Assembly: GCA_002792135.1 (NCBI GenBank)
Contig: PFNU01000122.1
Coordinates: 3,588 to 8,675 of the forward strand
Source: a bacterium (Candidatus Torokbacteria) CG_4_10_14_0_2_um_filter_35_8
GTDB lineage: Bacteria > Patescibacteriota > GCA-2792135
Length of the DNA: 5,088 nucleotides
Direction: 5' to 3'
The translations under genes and the position numbers were made by a program. The notes below the pieces were generated by a model that was not told where the DNA came from, made no database searches, and saw nothing but the letters and a program-made list of their open reading frames with translations. Shown here piece after piece: positions 1 to 5,088 of this stretch (position 1 is the first letter of the stretch; each line of letters starts with the position of its first letter).

Positions 1-1
1 G

Positions 2-376
2 CAAGAAGGTGAAGAAGATAGCGGCGAGGAAGAAATTAATGAAGAGGGCAGTAAAGAGAATAAAGGTGATAGCCCAGAAGAAGAGAAAAAAGATGAAGAA
101 CAGAAAGGTGGTATACTGATAGCTTCATTAGGACCAAGTTTTGTTAAATTAGAATGGCAGGATGCTAGCAAGAATTCTAAATACAAAATTTATCGCGCTT
201 CTTCTTCAAGTGGAAACTGGACTCTTCTAAGTACTAGTACACTTTCGTTAAAGAAAGAATTTTACGATTTTAATCCTAGTAAAGGAGCAAATTATTATAA
301 GGTGGAAAAACTTGACAGCAGTGGAAAAAAAGTGGAGACTTTTGGACCGAGCGGACTAGTCACTGTCCCGGATTAG
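2..376 (+). CDS. 3' end of a probable surface protein with an acidic linker and a C-terminal FN3-like domain
   Basis: The reading frame is open from the left edge (first full codon at 2) to a TAG at 374-376 and gives the last 124 residues of a protein whose start lies outside the window. Residues 1-35 are a low-complexity charged linker with 17 Asp/Glu against 5 Lys. Residues about 43-122 look like one beta-sandwich of the fibronectin type III class: strand-like VKLEWQDA, then KYKIYRASS, NWTLLST, EFYDF, NYYKVEKLDSSGK and a final GLVTV, the usual order of the FN3 W, Y and YYKV positions. Such domains usually serve as spacers or binding modules in exported proteins, with the acidic linker as a flexible tether. 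The catalytic or anchoring part, if any, is upstream and unseen. There is no transmembrane or sorting signal at this C-terminus. FN3-like is a pattern judgement; another Ig-like fold is possible. Confidence 0.8.
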   Translation, partial: QEGEEDSGEEEINEEGSKENKGDSPEEEKKDEEQKGGILIASLGPSFVKLEWQDASKNSKYKIYRASSSSGNWTLLSTSTLSLKKEFYDFNPSKGANYYKVEKLDSSGKKVETFGPSGLVTVPD

Positions 377-453
377 GATTTTAAATGTTAGTACATTATA
401 CTTCTAAGTAGCTCCAAGTTCTAAAGACTGCAAATATCCAATTAATAATTTCC

Positions 454-472
454 AATCCGCCCTGGGCGGATT
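454..472. repeat. perfect GC-rich palindrome (hairpin) in the first gap
   Basis: AATCCGCCC (454-462) is the exact reverse complement of GGGCGGATT (464-472) around a single central T. In RNA this gives an 8-bp stem with a CTG loop. It stands out as a GC island in AT-rich DNA. It lies 78 bp after the stop of the FN3 gene, but no T-run follows directly; the nearest is 498-504, 25 bases away. It is therefore a poor intrinsic terminator and looks more like a dispersed REP-type hairpin. The following AAATCCCAA (473-481) recurs exactly at 2500-2508 in the next gap. Confidence 0.7.
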
Positions 473-503
473 AAATCCCAATGACTTAAATGACCAATTT
501 TTT

Positions 504-534
504 TAGGTTTTAGGTTGTAGGTGATAGGTTTTAG
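504..534. repeat. TAGGTTN heptamer tandem array
   Basis: Four 7-base units sit head to tail: TAGGTTT (504-510), TAGGTTG (511-517), TAGGTGA (518-524) and TAGGTTT (525-531), followed by a partial TAG. The complementary-strand words CTACCTGATT and CCTAAATC occur at 567-584, so the array forms the left side of a loose inverted repeat. Nothing suggests coding. The rest of the 377-673 gap holds only the palindrome at 454-472 and AT-rich sequence. Confidence 0.6.
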
Positions 535-673
535 AAAATAAAGAGTATTAGATATCTTTTAACTTTCTACCTGATTCCTAAATCTTGATTCTTTTTCATA
601 AGGCTCTTCATAGACAATGTATAAAGAGGTGAGCTAGAAGTCTTAAATGTAATCTTAGATCTTGAACCTCAAA

Positions 674-2413
674 ATGAGTATCAAAAACTTTAAAAGAATA
701 ATTTATCTCTTACTAGTTTCTGTCATATTAGTAGGGGTTTTTAACTTGTCATCGAAAAATAGCCAACTACAGGCAGGTGCAATATACGATAAAAATAATA
801 TTATTTCTGATGAAGAATACACAGATGCTTTTGCGATGAGTAAGAATGAAATCCAGAAGTTTTTAGAAGATCATGGAAGTATCCTGGCAACATGGAAAGA
901 CACAAAAAACACCTATGATCATGATGATAAAACTATACTTCATCAAGCAACAGGGATGAGTGCCGCAGAGGTTATTTATAAAGCATGCATTGGCCAGATT
1001 TCCTCTGGAGATGGCCCTTCTGATTATGTTCAAGTAAGAGTAAACCCTAAAGTAGTTTTAACTGTTTTGCAAAAAGAGCAAAGCCTTATTACCTTGCGGC
1101 CAGACAGAAGACTTGGTGGCACTTCTACAGTACTGCCACAATCTGAAGTCCAAAGAAGACTTAACTGGGCAATGGGTATGGGTTGTAATGAAGGATCAAC
1201 AGACGCCACAAGAGATTGGAAGTATAGAGGATTTTACCAACAAATAGGATACTATGGAGTTTGGCAGCTTGCCTGGAATGCTAAAAGGGCTAGCTTAGGT
1301 TATTCTAATTTTCAAGTAGGGCAGACCATGTATTTTGATGGAGTAAAAGTCACTTTTGAAAACGGTGCTACAGCAGCTTTATATCGTTATACCCCTCATG
1401 TTGGTGAAGGTGGAGGTGGTCCAGAAGGTCAGGGCGGAAATTATGCTTTTTGGCGAATTTATAATTCCTGGTTTGGATGGCAGGATGCAGCAATCGAAAG
1501 AATAGCAGGCTATGATCGTTTCCATACCGCAGTTGCTATTTCTCAGAAGATGTTTGCGGGTAATATAGAGAATGTGATTTTAGCAACTGGGTGGGAGTAT
1601 GCTGATGCCTTGGTTGGAGCCTCTTTTGCCGCTAAGAAAAATGCTCCTCTACTTTTGACGTATAAAGATAACATACCTGTCTCAACTTATAATGAGATTT
1701 CTAGACTTAATCCTAAAAACATTTATGTCTTAGGAGAAGAAGGTGCAGTATCAAATACTGTGATTTCCAAACTTGCACCTTTAAATAAAAACGTAGAAAG
1801 AATAGGAGGGAAGGATAGGTATGAGACTAATACCTTAATTAACAACCTAATTTATCCTGATAAAAGCAGTATTAAGATGGTATTTATAGTAACAGGTGAG
1901 GATTTTCCCGATGCATTGGGCGCCACAGGTCCTGCCTATAAAGAATCTTCCCCAATTGTACTTGCCCAAAAAGACAGTATTTCTTCCGCTTCTGAAAATT
2001 ATCTAAAAAGTTTATCTTCTTTAGAAAAAATCTATATTGTTGGTGGAGAAGGTGTAATTTCTAAGAGAGTAGAAGAAGATTTAAAAAAATATGCAAGTAC
2101 TGTAAATCGACTTAATAGATCAAATAGATATGCAACCTGTGCAAGCCTTGCAGAGAGATTTTATGCAGATCCTAAAAAAGTGATTGTCGTATCTGGTGAG
2201 AATTTCCCTGATGTTCTAGCAGCAGGACCCTTATCTATTAAAGAGGATATTCCTATTATTTTGTCTTTAGAGACAAGTTTTCCAAAAGAATCAGCAGATT
2301 ATTTAAAAGATAGTACCCGAATTTCTTCTTCTGATATTGGTACGATTTACCTAATTGGCGGATCTGGTGCTGTTTCTAATGTAGCAAAAATGCAGATACT
2401 TGGTGCGATATAG
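674..2413 (+). CDS. exported lysozyme-like protein with three C-terminal CWB2 (cell wall binding type 2) repeats
   Basis: I take ATG 674 as the start (579 aa). TTG 662 in the same frame would add four residues, and an in-frame TAG at 656-658 blocks anything earlier. No clear Shine-Dalgarno precedes either start. Residues 1-36 form a signal or anchor: basic KNFKR, a hydrophobic stretch at about 9-24, and AGA (34-36) as a possible signal-peptidase site, though somewhat far from the core. Residues about 47-270 resemble a lysozyme-like domain found in actinobacterial and CPR surface proteins: SAAEVIYKA, VNPKVVLTVLQKEQSLIT with Glu135 as the candidate catalytic acid, WAMGMGC, a GFYQQIGYYGVWQL segment, and WRIYNSWFGW. 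Cys105 and Cys171 could pair. Three CWB2 repeats follow at about 274-368, 375-470 and 478-579, each with an (E/N)R-x4-R opening, a TG/SG-x3-(A/P)D-(A/V)L core and an IY-(V/L)-x-G-x-x-G-(A/V)-(V/I)-S end. Three CWB2 modules in known S-layer proteins bind anionic wall polymers. The protein is probably a wall-attached muralytic enzyme. CWB2 is firm; activity is inferred. Confidence 0.9.
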   Translation: MSIKNFKRIIYLLLVSVILVGVFNLSSKNSQLQAGAIYDKNNIISDEEYTDAFAMSKNEIQKFLEDHGSILATWKDTKNTYDHDDKTILHQATGMSAAEVIYKACIGQISSGDGPSDYVQVRVNPKVVLTVLQKEQSLITLRPDRRLGGTSTVLPQSEVQRRLNWAMGMGCNEGSTDATRDWKYRGFYQQIGYYGVWQLAWNAKRASLGYSNFQVGQTMYFDGVKVTFENGATAALYRYTPHVGEGGGGPEGQGGNYAFWRIYNSWFGWQDAAIERIAGYDRFHTAVAISQKMFAGNIENVILATGWEYADALVGASFAAKKNAPLLLTYKDNIPVSTYNEISRLNPKNIYVLGEEGAVSNTVISKLAPLNKNVERIGGKDRYETNTLINNLIYPDKSSIKMVFIVTGEDFPDALGATGPAYKESSPIVLAQKDSISSASENYLKSLSSLEKIYIVGGEGVISKRVEEDLKKYASTVNRLNRSNRYATCASLAERFYADPKKVIVVSGENFPDVLAAGPLSIKEDIPIILSLETSFPKESADYLKDSTRISSSDIGTIYLIGGSGAVSNVAKMQILGAI

Positions 2414-2452
2414 AGCCTTTGATATTCTGCTTTAAGATCTAAATCTAGTTCG

Positions 2453-2484
2453 AATACCCTTAGAAAGTTAGAAGAGGGTATTTT
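2453..2484 (+). terminator. candidate intrinsic terminator after the CWB2 gene
   Basis: AATACCCT (2453-2460) pairs with AGGGTATT (2475-2482) across a 14-base AG-rich loop, and the stem runs into TTTT at 2481-2484. It begins 39 bases after the TAG of the CWB2 gene. The stem is only 8 bp with three G-C pairs and the T-run is short, so it would be weak. Its position between a gene end and the next promoter supports the call. Confidence 0.45.
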
Positions 2485-2499
2485 AGAATTAAGAGTTAA

Positions 2500-2620
2500 A
2501 AATCCCAAATCTCAAACAATATCCAAATTCCAATTTCTTAAATTCAAAACTAATTGTTTAGAATATTAAGGTTTTGGTAATTGGTGCTTGTTTGAGATTT
2601 GATGCTTGATATTTGAAATT
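2500..2620. repeat. imperfect inverted-repeat element of the AAATCCCAA/TTTGAGATTTG type
   Basis: CAAATCTCAAACAA (2506-2519) is exactly complementary to TTGTTTGAGATTTG (2588-2601). Inside it, CCAATT (2530-2535) can pair with AATTGG (2579-2584), giving a long interrupted stem-loop. The right arm also holds two loose direct copies, GGTGCTTGTTTGAGATTT (2583-2600) and GATGCTTGATATTTGAAATT (2601-2620). The left end shares AAATCCCAA with the first gap. This kind of intergenic repeat is, from memory, common in CPR and similar metagenome-derived genomes, with no known function. The 2414-2726 gap holds this element, the terminator, the CCCTAA-like run and the promoter, with no gene. Confidence 0.6.
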
Positions 2621-2656
2621 TTTCGAAACGGACAGTGTTTGGTACTTAGAATTTTA

Positions 2657-2674
2657 AACCCCTAACCCCCTAAC
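2657..2674. repeat. short CCCCTAA-like tandem run
   Basis: The sequence reads AACCCCTA ACCCCCTA AC, two units of a C-rich, telomere-like word. The opposite strand has two G-runs only, too few for an intramolecular G-quadruplex. It lies directly upstream of the candidate ECF promoter. Only two units are present, so chance is possible. Confidence 0.35.
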
Positions 2675-2679
2675 TACGC

Positions 2680-2705
2680 TGTAACAAAAATTTTTATCTT
2701 TCGTT
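2680..2705 (+). promoter_or_regulatory. candidate ECF-type autoregulatory promoter of the sigma gene (TGTAAC-N16-CGTT)
   Basis: TGTAAC at 2680-2685 and CGTT at 2702-2705 are separated by 16 bases. This matches the known layout of ECF sigma promoters, an AAC-containing -35 and a CGT-type -10 with a 16-17 bp spacer, and is close to Bacillus sigma-X/W/M promoters. The spacer begins with an A5T5 tract (2686-2695), and T-rich spacers are typical of this promoter class. A start 7-8 bases after CGTT would give a leader of about 15 bases before ATG 2727, and TAAGAGA (2714-2720) would be a weak ribosome site. Placement right before an ECF-like gene fits autoregulation. No similar pair was found by eye before the other genes. 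Confidence 0.5.
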
Positions 2706-2726
2706 AGAATTAATAAGAGACGACAA

Positions 2727-3347
2727 ATGTTTAATCTCTTTCGTTCTAAGAAAAAAGCCGAAAAAGATAGTCTAAAAAAGCAAGAAAAGAGAACTATATT
2801 TCTTGTTAGGAAAATAAAAAATGGAGATACTGATGCCTTTTCAGAGCTTTATGATATTTATATAAATCCTATTTATAAATATGTTTTTCTACGAATATCC
2901 GATCCAGAAGAAGTACAAGATCTTTGTCAAAAGATTTTCTTGAAAGTCTGGAATGGACGGGAAAGTTTTAAGGAAGATCAAAAAGGATTTTTCTTTACCT
3001 CTTGGGTTTTTAGAATCACTCGCAATGTAATTATTGATCATTACCGTACCAAGAAGACAAATAAGATAAGTTTAGATGTTAAAGAGAATTTTGCAAAAGT
3101 TTCTTTAGTACATAAGGTAGATAATGAAGGTATAAAAAATTTAGAAAGAAAATCGTTAAATAAAACACTAATAAGTGCTGTTAGAAAGCTCCCAGAATCC
3201 GAACGTCAAATTATTGTTCTAAAATTTATTGAAGGTTTTAACAATAAAGAGATTTCAGAAATTTCTGAGAAGAGCCAAGGGGCAATAAGAGTTTTGCAAT
3301 TTAGAGCATTAAAAAAGTTATCACAGCTACTTTCTAATAAGTTATAG
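2727..3347 (+). CDS. RNA polymerase sigma factor, sigma-70 family, ECF-like
   Basis: This 206-aa protein has the two-domain plan of an ECF sigma factor. A basic tail (1-22, rich in Lys/Arg) precedes region 2 at about 25-110: DAFSELYDIYINPIYKYVF, then DPEEVQDLCQKIFLKVW (region 2.2, core-binding) and SWVFRITRNVIIDHYR (regions 2.3/2.4, -10 recognition). A charged linker of about 35 residues leads to region 4 at 147-200, with LPESERQIIVLKFIEGFNNKEISEI and the helix-turn-helix segment KSQGAIRVLQFRALKKL that reads the -35. There is no region 1.1 or region 3 of a housekeeping sigma. Length is normal for the class. ATG 2727 is preceded by a weak TAAGAGA site and a candidate self-recognised promoter. 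The next gene, a membrane protein, is the probable anti-sigma or sensor partner, but it begins 174 bp downstream rather than overlapping, as such pairs often do. Identity is firm; the stimulus and regulon are unknown. Confidence 0.95.
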   Translation: MFNLFRSKKKAEKDSLKKQEKRTIFLVRKIKNGDTDAFSELYDIYINPIYKYVFLRISDPEEVQDLCQKIFLKVWNGRESFKEDQKGFFFTSWVFRITRNVIIDHYRTKKTNKISLDVKENFAKVSLVHKVDNEGIKNLERKSLNKTLISAVRKLPESERQIIVLKFIEGFNNKEISEISEKSQGAIRVLQFRALKKLSQLLSNKL

Positions 3348-3362
3348 AAATTCTATCTACTC

Positions 3363-3491
3363 GGGTAGGGTAAGTCCTCTTCGACTAGCCCGGGCGATCC
3401 TAGAAAAAGATTATTATATTAACCGTTATCTTAAGTCCTCACGAGGCCAGACCCGTAGTACGGGTCCAGTCAGAGAGGACTTACCTTACCC
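3363..3491. repeat. 129-bp palindromic element between sigma and partner gene (MITE-like or structured leader)
   Basis: GGGTAGGGTAAGTCCTCT (3363-3380) and AGAGGACTTACCTTACCC (3474-3491) are complementary at 17 of 18 positions, and the odd pair (3368/3486) is G-T, so the RNA stem is unbroken. The block is GC-richer than its surroundings. Inside lie GCCCGGGC (3388-3395), a third copy of the arm word (3432-3440) and a separate hairpin (3450-3466). Terminal inverted repeats around a short non-coding core fit a miniature mobile element; an RNA switch or processing site is the alternative. No T-run follows the right arm, so it is not a standard terminator. The gap 3348-3521 has no gene. Confidence 0.65.
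3432..3483 (+). promoter_or_regulatory. nested hairpin that competes with the long-range stem
   Basis: TAAGTCCTC (3432-3440) pairs perfectly with GAGGACTTA (3475-3483) and encloses a second perfect stem, GACCCGT (3450-3456) with ACGGGTC (3460-3466), loop AGT. The 3475-3483 segment is the same one used in the 18-bp long-range stem with 3363-3380, so the two folds exclude each other. It ends 38 bases before ATG 3522, in the leader of the partner gene if the two genes are co-transcribed. The pairing is seen directly; a regulatory role is inference. Confidence 0.4.
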
Positions 3492-3521
3492 CTATTTTGA
3501 GACCTGCTAAATTATAGAAAA

Positions 3522-4994
3522 ATGGATTTGAAAAATGACAAGAAAAAATTTATTTTAAAGGAAGAGATTATAGAAGGAGAAGAAAACTACCAATATCTTA
3601 TTAAAAACCTTTCTTTTCTTTCTGGTTTAGATATAGATTTTTTTGCAGAGGAGAAAATTAAAAGAAAAGTATTTTTAAGAATTGAAGGTGCGAAGGTACC
3701 TTTTATTCAAAGTCAAAGATTGCTAGAGAACTTTAAGGCATTTTTCTCTTTCTGGAAGGTTTTAAGATATAGTTTTGTTATCCTTATTTTCTGTGCTATA
3801 AGTAGTGGGGTGGTCTTTGCATCTTTGGAAAGCCTACCTAGCGAGCCTTTATATCCTATTAAAAGAGCGTTTGAAAAAACACAGCTTGCTCTGGCTTTCA
3901 GTGATGCTAAGAAAGCTGAGGTTTATTTAGAGATTGCCAAAAAAAGGTTAAATGAAATTGATAGAATTTTAGCAACTTCTACAAACGACGAAGAGGCGGA
4001 GGCAATGCTTGCTATTGCTCTAAAAGATTATAAAGAAAACATTGGCAAGGTAGTTCAAATTGCAATGGCCAGTAAAGATCCTGATTTATTGAGAAGTTGT
4101 GGTATTTCAATCAGTGAAAACGAACTTGTTCTTTCTGGTATTGCTAAGGGAGCATCTGACAGTACAAAAAATGAACTGGAAAAAACAGATAAAGTTACCA
4201 AAGATAGTCAAAACCAAATCTCAATTCTTAAAGAAGATCCTTCTTATAAAGCTTTTGAAGAAATAGAGAGTTTAGAGAAACTAATTTTCAGTTTAAAAGA
4301 GAAGATGTCTTCAGGCAAGACACCACTTTCTAAAGTTGATCAAAAAATCTTAGAACAAGATCTTGAGAGTTGCAAAACCAGTCTTAAGAGAGCAGAAGCA
4401 CTTTATCAAGAAAAGTCATTTAATAAAGTTCTGTCTTTATGTAAAGAGGCAAGTAATCTCGCTAGAGATTGTAATACATATTTAGAGCTCACTTTTTTAT
4501 ATCAAGAGAAAAAGAGAACGCTAAGAGAGAAAACAGGTTATACACTAGAATTTAGCTTTGAAAATCAAGTGAATGTTCAAGAAGTAGAACAGTATCTTAA
4601 AGCTGCGAAGATTGATTTAGACTTAGTACCAGCTTTCTTAGGCAAAAAAGATTTTGCAAAAGCCGAAAGTATTATTGGAAAAGTAGATAGCCAAATTGAA
4701 AAAGCAGACTCTTTGCTTTATCAGCTTGCGAAATCTTGTCTTGACCAACGAATATCTAAAATTAAAAATCTTGCAAATATCTTAGAATCCTGTATTCAAA
4801 AAAGCGGAAACCAACATCTTGATAACGGGAAAGACCTTGAGACTTATTGTTCTGATATTAAAGAAGTTTTAGATAGAGTTCAGGTTTTTTATAATAAAGG
4901 TCAGTATTTCGAAGCTTTAGATTATATTAGTGTTCATTTGGGTGAACTTTCGAAGCTTCAGAGTATGATTGAGAATTCACTTTCTAGTTTATAG
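3522..4994 (+). CDS. single-pass membrane protein with DUF5667-like segment, probable anti-sigma/sensor partner
   Basis: This 490-aa protein has a short charged inner region (about 1-80), one membrane span at about 83-100 (SFVILIFCAISSGVVFA) preceded by basic WKVLR, and about 390 residues outside. Just after the span, LPSEPLYPIKRAFEKTQLAL and AEVYLEIAKKRLNEID (residues 105-147) match the DUF5667 pattern as I know it, a domain met beside sigma factors in actinobacteria and CPR. The outer part is almost all helical and Lys/Glu/Leu-rich, with three similar helical hairpins near 280-320, 355-402 and 440-485, each with an aromatic-x2-K/G-x-F/Y-x-x-A/V turn like a TPR. The inner tail lacks the HxxxCxxC motif of zinc anti-sigma factors. 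Gene order and topology suggest it holds or releases the upstream sigma factor, but sigma binding is not shown by the sequence. No Shine-Dalgarno precedes ATG 3522; GAAAA is the only purine run. Seven cysteines lie outside, so disulfides are possible. Confidence 0.85.
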   Translation: MDLKNDKKKFILKEEIIEGEENYQYLIKNLSFLSGLDIDFFAEEKIKRKVFLRIEGAKVPFIQSQRLLENFKAFFSFWKVLRYSFVILIFCAISSGVVFASLESLPSEPLYPIKRAFEKTQLALAFSDAKKAEVYLEIAKKRLNEIDRILATSTNDEEAEAMLAIALKDYKENIGKVVQIAMASKDPDLLRSCGISISENELVLSGIAKGASDSTKNELEKTDKVTKDSQNQISILKEDPSYKAFEEIESLEKLIFSLKEKMSSGKTPLSKVDQKILEQDLESCKTSLKRAEALYQEKSFNKVLSLCKEASNLARDCNTYLELTFLYQEKKRTLREKTGYTLEFSFENQVNVQEVEQYLKAAKIDLDLVPAFLGKKDFAKAESIIGKVDSQIEKADSLLYQLAKSCLDQRISKIKNLANILESCIQKSGNQHLDNGKDLETYCSDIKEVLDRVQVFYNKGQYFEALDYISVHLGELSKLQSMIENSLSSL

Positions 4995-5034
4995 AATAGT
5001 TGGAATCTTGAGCTCTTCTTTTAACCTCACCTAG

Positions 5035-5055
5035 CCTCTCCTTGTGAAGGAGAGG
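5035..5055. repeat. REP-like perfect hairpin downstream of the last gene
   Basis: CCTCTCCTT (5035-5043) pairs exactly with AAGGAGAGG (5047-5055) around GTG. The flank CTCACCTAG before it gives the familiar CTCACC-TAG-CCTCTCC...GGAGAGG form of dispersed palindromes found in many bacterial genomes. It lies 40 bp after the last stop codon, but neither strand has a T-run beside it, so terminator function is doubtful; it may stabilise the 3' end of the operon mRNA. The rest of 4995-5088 shows no gene. Confidence 0.6.
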
Positions 5056-5088
5056 AACACTACCACCTCACTTCTAAAACAAGTACAG

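Noticed and set aside
620..625. TATAAA as a -10 box for the CWB2 gene
   Set aside because: No acceptable -35 lies 16-18 bases upstream (597-602 reads CATAAG), and such words are frequent in AT-rich DNA.
617..637. Six-codon ORF (ATG...TAG) as a leader peptide
   Set aside because: It is far too short to support, has no ribosome site, and shows no regulatory codon run or linked attenuator.
377..673. CRISPR array or attachment site from the short repeats
   Set aside because: The repeats are 7-9 bases with no regular spacers, and no integrase or cas gene is nearby.
2727..3347. Housekeeping or group 2 sigma-70 factor
   Set aside because: The protein is only 206 aa with regions 2 and 4 and no region 1 or 3, which fits the ECF class.
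3424..3427. CGTT in the sigma/partner gap as the -10 of a second ECF promoter
   Set aside because: No AAC-type -35 lies 16-17 bases upstream; that position reads as an A-rich tract.
3348..3521. tRNA or known structured RNA in the gap
   Set aside because: No T-arm or anticodon-arm pattern and no recognised riboswitch core; the pairing is better explained by inverted repeats.
674..4994. Alternative genetic code (UGA as glycine, as in Gracilibacteria/Absconditabacteria)
   Set aside because: All long frames run without in-frame TGA and end at TAG; glycine and tryptophan use standard codons.

Overview
The window is AT-rich (about one third G+C by eye) and carries four protein genes, all on the + strand. 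All are read with the standard bacterial code, and UGA is not needed as a sense codon. The likely source is an uncultivated bacterium of the Candidate Phyla Radiation (Patescibacteria, for example Microgenomates or Parcubacteria). The evidence is the AT-richness, weak or absent Shine-Dalgarno sequences, a sigma factor paired with a DUF5667-type membrane protein, an exported lysozyme-like/CWB2 protein, and gaps filled with low-complexity inverted repeats of the AAATCCCAA / TTTGAGATTTG type often seen in such genomes. The lineage is an inference from these traits, since no marker gene is present.

Layout: (1) 2-376 is the 3' end of a gene for a probable surface protein, an acidic linker followed by a fibronectin-III-like domain. 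(2) 377-673 is a gap with a perfect GC-rich palindrome and a TAGGTTN heptamer array. (3) 674-2413 encodes an exported protein with a lysozyme-like domain and three cell-wall-binding type 2 (CWB2) repeats. (4) 2414-2726 is a gap with a candidate terminator, a long imperfect inverted repeat, a short CCCTAA-like run, and a candidate ECF-type promoter just before the next gene. (5) 2727-3347 encodes an ECF-like sigma factor. (6) 3348-3521 is a GC-richer, strongly palindromic element that can fold in two mutually exclusive ways. (7) 3522-4994 encodes a single-pass membrane protein with a DUF5667-like segment and a long helical outer region, the probable anti-sigma or sensor partner. (8) 4995-5088 holds a REP-like hairpin and no gene.

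How the parts may work together: the sigma factor and membrane protein look like a trans-envelope signalling pair. The outer helical region would sense an envelope state, the short inner tail would hold the sigma factor, and the freed sigma factor would transcribe its own operon from TGTAAC-N16-CGTT. The unusual point is the 174-bp structured spacer between two genes that are normally coupled. The CWB2/lysozyme-like gene and the FN3 gene are envelope-related neighbours, but neither has a visible copy of the ECF-type promoter, so control by this sigma factor is not shown.
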